DNA from: Anastatus disparis
Taxonomy: Eukaryota > Arthropoda > Insecta > Hymenoptera > Eupelmidae
Length of the DNA: 64,000 bases
Direction: 5' to 3'
Assembly: GCA_017163975.1 (NCBI GenBank)
Contig: JAFFSR010000281.1
Location: 310,001-374,000, forward strand
Positions within the stretch are counted from its first letter, which is position 1. The number at the start of each line of letters is the position of its first letter. Of this stretch, positions 37,652-47,293 are shown piece by piece. A program made the translations under genes and the position numbers. The notes below the pieces were generated by a model. The model did not search any database, was not told the DNA's origin, and was given only the letters and a program-made list of their open reading frames with translations.

Positions 37652-37811
37652 TTTGAACTCGCAGCAACGGCTTTTATATAAAACTTTATTTGTTGTAATG
37701 CGAAATTGATTTAATCATTTGCGTTAAGTGCATATTATAACAGTTTGCTGAGAAAAAAATTAATTTTATTATACTTTTAATTTGAATAAAACATTAAACG
37801 AAAAAATAAAA

Positions 37812-38991
37812 ATGGAACACGTGGCAGGCCCGCGTTATCAGTCGCCGGTTCGTCGACTTTCAACGGATTTACAAAGGAATAAAGAAAATTCGCCGGTCGT
37901 AGAAATTAATCGTTTAAAAAGTTTATTGAAAAAAAATACAACTAAAAATGTGAAAAAAGACGTCACTGTTAAATTGAAAAATGGTATGACAATTAAAATG
38001 TGTTCGTCATGTGGTTCTAAGGATTGTACGGAAGCTCCGCAAAAAAGAACAAGACAAACAAGAAAGACAAAGAAAAATGACGGTAAGATAAATTTTTTTT
38101 TATTTTATTCAACGTTGCTGTATTTATGCTATCATTTTGATGCTAATTAGCGACGAAGATCATCAATGTGTTTGTGAACAAAGCACAGGTTACAGTGGTG
38201 CTTGTATCACTCAGCTGCCAAGAGCGGGATTCGAACTCGGGACCCCGAGATTACGAACCCATCGCTCTACTGAGTAAGCCACTGAATACCTTAAGATCTA
38301 TCATATGATATATTATCATCTATTATAGATCTAAGACAAACAAAGCTATTTAAATTTTGACTAATCTAACTGAAAATTATTTTGATTACATTTTAATAAT
38401 ATAAATTTTTTTATAAATTCACTTTTTTCAAAGATTTTCTTAAAATTTTACTTATAAAAATATTTCAGCTGAAACTGTTAAAGGAAATTCAAAGGCTGAA
38501 GCAGCTAAGACTACAAAAAAATCAGCTCAACCAGCAAAAAGGGCAGCCAGTACGATTAAAAAAGATGATGCTGAAAAGAAAAGTCGAACTCAAAAACAAC
38601 CATCCACAACAACACGTATAGTGACAAGACAAATGAAGGTATAGTTTTTAAATTTTTAACGTTTAATAGTTTAACATTCTTCAATATATTTATGCTCTAA
38701 TAATAAAAAAATCTTCATTAATTATAAATTAGAAGACCGAGACACAAACCAAAAGCAAACCAAAAGATGGACTTCCTAATAAAGGTATTTAGGAGTAAAT
38801 TTTATATAAACTATTTCTAATGACAACAATTATCATTTGAATAATTTAAAAATATTATTTTTCATAATTTCAGGAACAGCAACAAAACCTGCACCAAAAA
38901 GACAACCATTACGTAATAAAGCCACTGCTGACAATGAAACTGGAAAAAAGGATGATAAGAAAAACACAACAGCTATAAAAATTGATGTAAG

Positions 38992-39029
<38 letters not shown>

Positions 39030-41416
39030 TACAACTATTATTATTATTTCATATAAACAATCAATTAACATTTTAAAAATTTCGTTTATTTACAGAATAA
39101 CAAATCGCAAGAAAATGACTCTACTCTCACCAATTCGTTTAAAGATATTTCTGTCAATAATGTCGATGATTTTCTTAAGTCAATGAACGAGCAAGTAGAA
39201 GCTGGCTCAATAACTAAAAGTAAATTAATTTATTTTTAATTTGATAATGTCATTAATATTGTTGTATTAACTTTTTAAATAACTTTTAAATTGCAGGAAA
39301 GCCTGTTAAAAAACGTAGCACAGTAGTAGCAAGTAAAGTAAAAACATCAGCTGCTTCAAAAAAATCTCTTGACAAAAAGGTTGATTCTGTTAAAAGTAAG
39401 TTAAAAGTATCATTATTTTTTTTTTCATTTAACATCGTTGTATTTATGCTATCACTTCGATGCTAATTAGCGGCGGTCTTCAATGTATTTGTACACAAAG
39501 CACATGTAAAGTATAGTGGTGCTTGTATCAATTGGCCGAGAGTGGGATTCGAACTCAGCACCCCGAGTTCATCAATCCATCGCTTTACCGAATGAGTCAC
39601 TGAGGTCTCTGTTTATTAAATTACTTTAATGCAAGCACCACTGTACGTTACATGTACTTTGTTCACAAACATATTGAAAACCTCATTAAATACAGTAAGG
39701 TTAAAAAAAATAAAAAACAAATTTCTTTGATATAATAAAACCAAATTTTAAAAATTAAATAATTTTTTTTTTCAGAACCAAGAGCGCCAAAAAAGACTGC
39801 AACTAAAAGTAAAAACGAAACTTCGACAAAGTTATCAGTTTTACCAAAAAAAATCAGTTCAATAGACGAACTTTTTGCAAATAACGTAGGAGTGCATAGT
39901 ACATCTTTGGAAGATAACAGTAACAATGATAAGGTCAACACGTCAAACAGCAAACAACAAAATGTGTCGGAAGGTTACTCAAAATTCTTATCTTTATTTT
40001 ATTAATATTTATGTTTTTGGAAAATTCAATTTCATATAATTTTTATAATATTACAGCTAAGAATGTAAATATTAAATCAGAGCCTGCTGACAGTTTTAAC
40101 GATAGTTCTCGAAAATATGATGATTCCAAATCTGATTTAAAATGTGCTCAATCAGTCAAACCAAAAGAAGCGAAAAAAAAATTAGAATCGTCTGTGACTG
40201 ATAAAACATTGAAAACTAATAATAAGGATAAATCATTAAAAAAAGATATGTCAATAGCAAAAGGATTGAGAAAGAACGAAAAATCATTAAAAAAAGATAC
40301 ATCAATAGAAAAAGTACCGAGTAAGAACGAAAAATCGTTAAAAAAAAATACGTCAACAGAAAAAGCACCGAGAAAGAACGAAAAATCATTAAGAAAAAAT
40401 ACGTCAGTTGAAAAAGCATCGAAGAAGAACGAAAAATCATTAAAAAAAGATACGACAATGGAAAAAGCGTCGAATAACAATGAAAAATCATCAAAAAAAG
40501 ATGAGACTATGGAAAAAATACCAAAGAGTAATGAAAAATTAACGGAACCAAAACAAATTGACCAATCAAAACCAAAAGAAACGAAAAGTCAGACTAAAGA
40601 AGATAAAAAGGAAAAGCATAAACGACACATTAAGGAAAGAGAGGCTAGAAGAAAGCTGAAGAAGGATAAGAAAATGGCTAAAGCCTTGGAGGAAATGGCC
40701 TTTCAGTTTGTAGATTTTCAATCTAAAAATGCACGAAGTAGTACGTATTCATTAATTTTTTTTTTCTTCTTTAACGTCGCTATATTTATACAATTTTGTA
40801 ATGCTAATCAGCGACGGAGCTTGTGAGTATGTTTTTTGAACTTCAGCACATGAAACGTACAGTGGTGCTTGTATCAATCGGCTGCCGAGAGCGGGATTCG
40901 AACTCACAACCCCGAGATTACGATGCTAATTTAAGAAATAATTTATCAAATAATTAGATAAAATAATCATTAAAATATTATTTAGATTTAAAAAAATTAA
41001 ATTAACTAAGATAAAAATTATCTCTAATAATTCATACTTTCTTGCTATATTTATATTGATCTTAATATCTTTATGTTTAATTTCATAAATATAATTCTCA
41101 TAAGAATAAATAATAAAATATTAATCATCATTATTAATTTTCAGATCACTGCAATCCATTCAACCAAGCCAACTTGTCTCTAAACGATTCTGATTCTGAT
41201 TCCGATACGGAATCCTCGTGCTCGTGTGAATGCGATGTGACAACGAGCAGCGAATGTGATTGCTGGGAATGCGAAAAGAAGGATGAAACGTTAAGCGATT
41301 CTAGCTCTGATCAGTCATCGTCAACATCCGATGAGTATACACGTCGTGAAAAAAGAAAGAAGGGCCCGTGCGCTTATTATTATATGAAACAATTGAAAAA
41401 GAAATATAACTTGTAA
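37812..41416 (+). CDS. Uncharacterised Lys/Ser/Thr-rich protein with 17-aa repeats and Cys/Asp-rich tail, 660 aa, 9 exons
   Basis: Exons: 37812-38082, 38469-38638, 38733-38784, 38874-38986, 39096-39219, 39297-39395, 39776-39973, 40057-40740 and 41145-41416. All join in phase (1983 nt, 660 aa) with GT..AG sites. Start: AAAATGG at 37812. The N-terminal 90 residues are the most protein-like part (MEHVAGPRYQ..., a KENSP patch, then C64/C67/C72). The middle is Lys/Thr/Ser-rich and disordered-looking. Exon 8 carries six to seven tandem 17-residue units built on NEKSLKKDTSxEK. The last exon turns acidic and cysteine-rich (DSDSDSDTESSCSCECD, CDCWEC) before a basic YYYMKQLKKKYNL end. No signal peptide, membrane segment or known domain is visible. 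Composition suggests a nuclear or cytoskeletal, heavily phosphorylated protein (inference). The exon 8 donor is ambiguous by 3 nt (40737 or 40740). Introns 1, 6 and 8 contain SINEs, all antisense apart from a sense fragment in intron 6. Not recognised. Confidence 0.8.
38097..38292 (-). mobile_element. SINE copy 14 in intron 1 of the 660-aa gene
   Basis: Full-length minus copy, only about 15 bp inside the intron. Poly-T tail at 38091-38100, then the tail complement CAACGTTGCTGTATTTATGC, core, and B and A box complements. Confidence 0.92.
38992..39028 (+). repeat. (TTA)n microsatellite
   Basis: About twelve TTA/ATT units just inside intron 4 of the 660-aa gene, immediately after the donor GTAAGA at 38987. 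Open in the preceding frame, but intronic. Confidence 0.9.
39425..39610 (-). mobile_element. SINE copy 15 in intron 6 of the 660-aa gene
   Basis: Nearly full-length minus copy with a small deletion after GCTAATTAGCGGCGG; B box complement GGGATTCGAACTC intact. Confidence 0.92.
39631..39717 (+). mobile_element. 5'-truncated SINE fragment in intron 6 of the 660-aa gene
   Basis: Starts at GCAAGCACCACTGTACG and runs through a shortened tail (AAATACAGTAAGGTTAAAAA). Opposite in orientation to copy 15, 20 bp away, so the two can fold on each other. Confidence 0.88.
40222..40545 (+). repeat. In-frame tandem repeat, 51 bp / 17 aa, about 6-7 units
   Basis: Inside exon 8 of the 660-aa gene the pattern [NK]-[ED]-K-S-L-K-K-[DN]-x-S-x-x-K recurs every 17 residues. 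Nucleotide identity between units is high (repeated GAAAAATCATTAAAAAAAGA), so the array is a fairly recent expansion. Edge units (KDKSLKKDMS... and NEKLTEPK...) are more diverged. Lys, Ser, Glu and Thr dominate. Confidence 0.85.
40758..40923 (-). mobile_element. SINE copy 16 in intron 8 of the 660-aa gene
   Basis: Minus copy from the poly-T tail to CCCCGAGATTACGA; the 5' third of the element (A box, D arm) is missing. Confidence 0.9.
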
Positions 41417-41497
41417 TGTTTAATTTATTTATTATTAATATTGATTGATGTATTTTATGTAAGCGACGTATAATTATTAATGCATGTTTTAATTTAT

Positions 41498-41650
41498 TTT
41501 ATTCGAGTTGATCTCGATCTATTCTTTTATCCTAATATTTATTTAATAAAATTAAAGCAAAATGAAATCCTGTTTATTCGAGTTGATCTCGATATATTTA
41601 GTTTTATTCTAATAATTATTCAATAAAAAGTGCGCAAAATGAAATTTTAT
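41498..41650 (+). repeat. Tandem duplication of about 75 bp in the 3' UTR
   Basis: Two adjacent copies start with TTTATTCGAGTTGATCTCGA at 41498 and 41573. Each ends with an AATAAA-type element followed by CAAAATGAAAT. They lie 80-230 bp after the stop of the 660-aa gene and duplicate its likely polyadenylation signal (AATAAA at 41545 in unit 1, a matching one near 41622 in unit 2). Confidence 0.75.
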
Positions 41651-41731
41651 TTATTTTATTCTTATATTATAATGTGATATAAAATAATTAATAAAATAAA
41701 TAAAATTTCATTTTGCACAATTTTTATTGAA
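41619..41731. repeat. 42-bp near-perfect inverted repeat
   Basis: Arms 41619-41660 and 41690-41731 are complementary at 40 of 42 positions, with a 29-nt loop. The left arm is the end of the second 75-bp 3' UTR unit. The structure is either a foldback at the end of the mRNA or a template-switch duplication of it. Confidence 0.85.
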
Positions 41732-41742
41732 GTTTTTATTTA

Positions 41743-41828
41743 TTTATGTTTAACGTCGCTGTATCATTGCGATGCTAATTAGCGACGGAGTGTCCGTTGC
41801 TCTACCGACTGAGCCACTGACAACCTCC
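41743..41828 (-). mobile_element. SINE copy 17, internally deleted
   Basis: The tail complement (TTTAACGTCGCTGTATCATT... GCGACGGAG) is fused directly to the A-box complement GCTCTACCGACTGAGCCAC, a deletion of about 100 bp. Confidence 0.88.
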
Positions 41829-41868
41829 TATTAAATCAGTTATTAATCACAAATAAAAAAAAAGAATA

Positions 41869-42010
41869 TATTTTAAATAATTGTATAAAAGAAAAGAAAA
41901 GTTAATCTTTAACGTAAATAAATTCAATCAAAAGAGCAATATTTTAAATAATTCTATAAAAGAAAAGAAAAGTTAAACTCTAACGGAAATAAATTTAATC
42001 AAAAGAACAA
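41869..42010 (+). repeat. 71-bp tandem duplication
   Basis: Units 41869-41939 and 41940-42010 are adjacent, both start TATTTTAAATAATT and share AAAAGAAAAGAAAAGTTAA, with only a few substitutions. Noncoding, between the two acidic-protein genes. Confidence 0.85.
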
Positions 42011-42117
42011 TAGACTTAAAATTTATATACACAACGCATCCTTATACATCGATATTTCGTGTTTATGCTTCTATATCTATCTATTTACCTTTATACACAT
42101 ATTTGTTGATTTTCCCG

Positions 42118-42155
42118 CTATAAGTGCTCACTTAATTCTGCTTGAGCGTTCGTTG
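42118..42155 (+). promoter_or_regulatory. TATA promoter of the 175-aa acidic-protein gene
   Basis: TATAAG at 42119 and TTCGTTG at 42149-42155 are about 32 nt apart, the same TATA plus TCGTT arrangement as in the peptide-precursor gene. It precedes a candidate leader exon (about 42151-42328, donor GCG|GTATGA) that would splice to the acceptor at 42679. Confidence 0.5.
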
Positions 42156-42723
42156 AAACGACGCTTTAGTAACGTATCTTACTTTGTTATATAGCGAGTA
42201 AATTCGAGTGTGTGAATTTCTTTGAAACACAGCTGTGCAGACAAGGCATAAAAAAAGATCATCAAAAGATTTTGAGGCTGCATAACATTTCTAAGGCGAT
42301 TTTGTAAAAAACGTTTGCAGGGAATGCGGTATGAATTTTTATTATTTTGTGATGGTGTTTACTTATTTTTGTTTTGTATCAATAACGAATAGAAACTGAT
42401 TTTAGATTGCATTTGAGAAAAAGAAAATTTTATATAAACACGAAAGGTTATCTATTAAATATGAAAATATGTGAGTGTATTAATTTAAAAAATTATATTT
42501 ACGGATCAGAATGTTGTTTATAAGAGAAAACAATTTTAAAGTATATTAGTTTATTGAACATAACAAATAAGTTTATTCAAATAAAATTATTTTTGTTCTA
42601 AACAATTTAAAAAAGAAAAAAAAAAAAAAAATTTATCTATATGAATTTTTCAATTAGAAATAAATTGTTTTTCTTTCAGAATAAAAGTAACTCTGAAAAC
42701 AACGTACGACTCAAAAAAAAAAG

Positions 42724-44338
42724 ATGTCTCGCTGTGTTTGTAAATTCGAGCAAGGAAGTGGTTGCTCCGATGATGAATCATCGGCCTGTTTAACATCTGA
42801 AGAATCAACCTCGTTATACGAAACTGATAGTCATAAAAAATTACACTTAACAAAACCTAAAATATCAAATAAAGTCAGCAAGATAATAAGAAATAGACGT
42901 AATCTCACTACTATGCTAAACTGTAAGTCTCTTTTATTTTATTTTTATTTTCTTTCTTTTAATTTAATTTCATTTTTTTTTCTGCGTACAATACAAATAA
43001 TAAAAGAAAGCTTTCGAGAAACGAAACGCTGTCACCCTCGATTCGATTATTTCTAAGAACGAATTTTTCTCCGAGACTTGATTTTTTTTTTAATTTAACG
43101 ATGAACTAAATAAAAATAAAGTTTTTTTTAATCCTCTACGTTTTTATAGACATTGAAGTTTGTTATGTTTTGCTAAGCGAATAATTTAATTTTTCATTGG
43201 AGAAAATAAAAGTGTTTGTAAAAGATAAAAAGATTTTTTTTCTTCGATATTTATTAGCTTATAACAATAGATAAATAGTAATGTTTAATAAAACAAAATC
43301 AGTGCAATTTATACTACGCAAATCGTGCATATAAACATGTATGTTTTTAATGTTTCTTTTTATTACTATTAAAAATTTTATTTTTTAATATTATTTTGAT
43401 TATTCAGCATATTTTTATTTGAGTGAAGCATGAATCATGTACATAAAAAATGAATATTTATCCAATGATTGAATTGCAAAAAGATTTAAAGTATTTTTTT
43501 CTAAATAACTAAAATATTGTTAATTTGTTTCTATTAAGTAAAAACGTGATATCGGTCACGTAACTGCTTGCACGTGACATCTGATAGCAAAACCCTTTCA
43601 AAACAATTACTTTCGAGTTTATAAAAGTAATGGATCATTTAACCCAGAATAAACAAGCAGTTTTTAAAAATTTTTTTTAACATCGCTGTATTTATGCTAC
43701 GATGTTAATTAGCGACGGAGATCGTCAGTGTGTTTGTGAACTTCAGCACATGTAATGTACAGTGGTGCTTATATCAATCGACTGCTAGAGCGGGATTCGA
43801 ACTCGAAATCTTGAGATTCCGAATCCATTGTTCTACCGACCGAGCCACTGATGATCTTACTTGATATATGTTAAATAATAAATTTAATAAGGAACGCAAC
43901 TATACGTATTAAAAATTTTCAGAAACAAAAAATTGAAAAACAAGTAAATTTTAAGTTTGCAGGAAAAAAAGAAATATCTAGAATAATTTACTATTTCCAT
44001 ATTTCACAGGTGCTGCTAGTAGCAGCGATTCTGAGGATTCGTCGGACAATACGTTCAAACTTTCATCGTCGTCCGACAGCATATCATCATCTTCGTTATC
44101 GTCCTCGGCATCGTCAACAACATCGTCATCATCAACAACATCGTCTTCGGATCAGATAAGCAACAGCGAAGAATCTTGTAGTGATTGCAGCAGCGGCTCT
44201 TATAACGATACTAATAATTCGTTAAGTAACAATGATGAGGATGAAGATAGCTTTGACGAATCGTTCACCGAGTCATCGGGCAGTTCAATAGCATATAACT
44301 CTTTACCTAGTAGCATTGATAGCGATAGTGACGAGTAA
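42724..44338 (+). CDS. Uncharacterised acidic poly-Ser protein, 175 aa, 2 coding exons
   Basis: Coding exon 1 (42724-42922) starts MSRCVCKFEQ and ends at the donor T|GTAAGT. Exon 2 (44010-44338) follows a TTTCACAG acceptor and stays open to TAA; 528 nt in total. A separate acceptor (TTCTTTCAG, exon from 42680) lies 44 nt upstream of the ATG, so the 5' leader is spliced. The N-terminus has four cysteines (C4, C6, C14, C22) and acidic/Ser patches (SDDESS, TSEEST). Residues about 40-62 are basic. Exon 2 encodes a long Ser-rich tract, mixing TCG, TCA, TCT, TCC and AGC codons, then an Asp/Glu-rich end (DEDEDSFDESF, IDSDSDE). Mixed Ser codons argue for selection on the protein rather than a simple microsatellite. 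The composition resembles the tail of the 660-aa protein 1.3 kb upstream and the genes share strand, so they may be diverged relatives (inference). Many S-x-x-E/D sites fit CK2 phosphorylation. No known domain recognised. Intron 1 holds an antisense SINE. Confidence 0.78.
43672..43858 (-). mobile_element. SINE copy 18 in the intron of the 175-aa gene
   Basis: Full-length minus copy with tail, core, B box complement and CGACCGAGCCACTGATGATC present. Antisense to the gene, about 150 bp upstream of the exon 2 acceptor. Confidence 0.92.
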
Positions 44339-44973
44339 AAGTTTTAATCATTCTTCGTTGATACAATGTTTCATATGCGTGTTTTAAAAACAGATTTTGA
44401 TAGGTCGTTAATTAATCAAAAAAATATAATCGTTTTTGTTTATCTTTAATTAAGTGCAAATAAATCAAGGGTGAATAAGCGTTAATGCGTTTGTTTTTCG
44501 AAGAACGAGCAAAGTTTGATTTTTGACTTTTATTTATTGTTCGATGAGAAGTAAAAATTTTGAATATTCTAGAAGGATATTGATTTATTAATGAGATTTC
44601 AAATTTTTTTCGTCTGGTTATGGTATATTTAAAGTTAAGATAAACGAACGTCATTATACGTATGTTTGTTGAAAATTTGATGATTTATTTGCCTTGTACA
44701 CTATGAAACATTTTGTTAAAAGTTAAAATTATTATTAGTTTTAAGAAAGAAAGCGATAAAAAATTATAAATCTTAAAAGAATTACAATTGTACGGAATTT
44801 TTTACTTATGTATCTTTCTATAAATATTTATGTGTATAATATATTATATAAATTTTAAATTAAAAATAAATTATACTCACTCAATTTTGTAATTTAAATA
44901 AAAAGTTATAATTTATGTAAAAAGAAAGATCTAATTTTAAAAATTATTTGATTTATTAAGTTATAGTTTAAAA

Positions 44974-45166
44974 GAGGTCGTCAGTGGCTGAATCGGTAGA
45001 CTGATAGATTCGTAAACTCGAGGTTCCGAGTTCGAATCCCGCTCTCGGTGGCTGATTGATACAAGCACCACTGCACATTACATGTGCTGAAGTTCACAAA
45101 CACACTGACAACCTCCGTCGCTAATTAGCATCTCAACGATATGAATACAGCGACGTTAAATAAAAT
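44974..45166 (+). mobile_element. tRNA-derived SINE, copy 19 (full length)
   Basis: Complete plus copy, among the best matches to the consensus: GAGGTCGTCAGTGGCTGAAT, GTTCGAATCCCGCTCTCGG, and a TACAGCGACGTTAAATAAAA tail. Confidence 0.93.
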
Positions 45167-45561
45167 TTTAAAAAATAATTAACAAACTTGGATACAGCGA
45201 AACTTTTGTTTAACTTTTGTACATTGTGCATTTAATGCTATTCTATATATAAATGCGAACATATCAATAATTGACGAGGTGGCGAGTGTAGCGCGAAATA
45301 TCGCCCACACGTTTTACGCTTAAACGCGGATTATACAAAACGTGAATTATATTTAGTTTTGATTCGCTATTCTAAAAAAGTTTATAAATCGTATGATTGA
45401 AAGATTAAAAATAAATATTCCAGTTATGTCATATATAAATCAAAGATGAATACATTTTTATTGAATAAATATTTTTTATAAATTAAAAAAAACATTTCTT
45501 TTTTAATTTCCTTTGATTTTTTTTATTCCGTCGTTATATTTATATTATTTTGTATATATGT

Positions 45562-45648
45562 AATAATAAAATTAGTAACCAAGTCCCATGATTATAATAA
45601 AATACTATGTTATTATAATCTTGAGACTTGATTACTATTTTTATTATT
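45562..45648. repeat. 87-bp hairpin with 38-nt arms
   Basis: Arms 45562-45599 and 45611-45648 are complementary at about 34 of 38 positions around an 11-nt loop. Very AT-rich. Size and loop resemble a miRNA precursor, but a foldback element or a duplication inside an old SINE is equally possible: SINE tail relics flank it on both sides, and a partial third arm copy follows at about 45716. Confidence 0.75.
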
Positions 45649-45712
45649 ATTTAACGTATATATACTATCATTGTATTTATACTATCATTGTGATGCTAAT
45701 TAGCGACAGACT
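45648..45712 (-). mobile_element. SINE tail fragment (copy 20)
   Basis: Only the 3' 65 bp survive (TTTAACGTATATATACTATC ... GATGCTAATTAGCGACAGA). A second, weaker tail relic (GTCGTTATATTTATATTATT) sits at about 45530-45560, on the other side of a long hairpin. Confidence 0.7.
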
Positions 45713-47099
45713 TTTGACTTGGTTATTATATTATATAAATAAAACTTTATATATAAAAGATATTTCATACATAGTAGAATTTTTCACCTAAGCACATAAG
45801 GTTTATCAAATACATACTAAATTTGATCACATACATAGTAACTGTTGTAAATTATGATATAATATTCCTCTTGATACAATCAGCAGGAATTTTAATCTTT
45901 CAAAATCTTGATGACTAAAGCTCATGAACAAGCCTTTGTTTAAAAAATTAAGCATTCTTCTAAATTAAATCATAAAATATTCATCATCCATCCATCAAAA
46001 TCTAAACCACATGTGCGATATTAACAACCAACTTGCTAATCTTTAAAAGAAAAAAAAAAAATACTTCAAAATGATTGTTCATATACCAGGTGTCCACTTG
46101 ATATTGCACGAACGTGACGTAGCTTACTATTTCCGTGCTATAAAAGCTCGCGTTCGTTATACGTGCGAAAGAAAAGAAAAAGAAAGAAAGAGAGACGATA
46201 AAAGCTCTTTCTTTTTTTTTCATGCTTGTTGTTAGGATAGTATTAAAGCTTTACTAAGAAATGTCTTTCTGCACGCGCGTAACTTGACACAATTTCCTTC
46301 TTCTTATTCCTCTTCTTCTTTCTTTTTTTACTTTCTTTTTCTTGTCATCGACTCCCTTTTTTTTCTTGTATTAGAAGGGATACATGATTTCGCATAAAGG
46401 GGAACACGAGTACTTTTGCCACAAACCTTTTTGTCATTTTGACTAACATACCTTTTTTCTTTCGTTTCTTTTCTGTTTTTTTTTTCTTTTATTCTTTGTT
46501 TCTTTTTTTTTAGTAATGTCACACGAAGCTTTTTTCACGGAAAGAATTTTTATTCATGAATGCTTTACAGAGTAGAAAGCTTTCAAGAGAAAAATTTGTC
46601 ACGTGGCGGAATTATTATTCTTGATTGTTGAATTTTTATTTTTGGATGTTACTATGTTTAGTACGATGAATAAGTGTACGACTACATTATATGTACACCT
46701 ATATTATATATATGACTTTGATGTGTTCATTGATGAAAAAAAAAAATTTTTATTTTATGTAAGGTGAAATAATGTTTTTTTTTCACACGCCTGCTATTAT
46801 GTCAGCAAATGTGAATCTAAAAATACTTTTATCAAATAACTTTTCAGAAGATTGTTCAAACTGATGTAATAAAGTATATGATTTATACATCATAACAGAT
46901 ATTAGTTTTCTAATTTTTTAATTTTTATTAAAAAATTTTTAGAAAAATCTTTACATTATGCTTTTTAGTAATTAAAGGATGAAAGATAAAAATTTTTTTA
47001 AAACTTTTGGATTTAGAATAATAAATTTTGAAAACTATAAGTCGGTATTTTGCATTCCTTTAATGTTAAACGTTATGTATATATACCTTTTTTATATAT

Positions 47100-47293
47100 T
47101 TTTAACGTCGCTGTATTTATGCTATCATTATGATGCTAATTAGCGACGGAGGTTTTCAGTGTGTTTGTGAACTGCAGCACATGTATCGTATACAGAGATG
47201 CTTGTATCAATCGATCGCCGAGATCGGGAGTCGAACTCGGGACCTCGAGATTATGAATCCATCGCTCTACCGAATAAATCATTGACGACCTCA
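47100..47293 (-). mobile_element. tRNA-derived SINE, copy 21
   Basis: Full-length minus copy with TTTAACGTCGCTGTATTTAT intact; the B box complement is mutated (GGGAGTCGAACTC). Confidence 0.92.

Noticed and set aside
40148..40494. Two minus-strand ORFs rich in Phe/Leu/Ser
   Set aside because: They are antisense shadows of the Lys-rich 17-aa repeat array.
44110..44160. Ser-codon tract as a noncoding microsatellite
   Set aside because: The codons are mixed (TCG, TCA, TCT, TCC, AGC), the frame stays open through 108 codons, and good splice sites connect it to the upstream exon.
46130..46170. TATAAAAG near 46138 as a gene promoter
   Set aside because: The initiator-like TCGTT is only about 17 nt away and no ORF or splice pattern follows.
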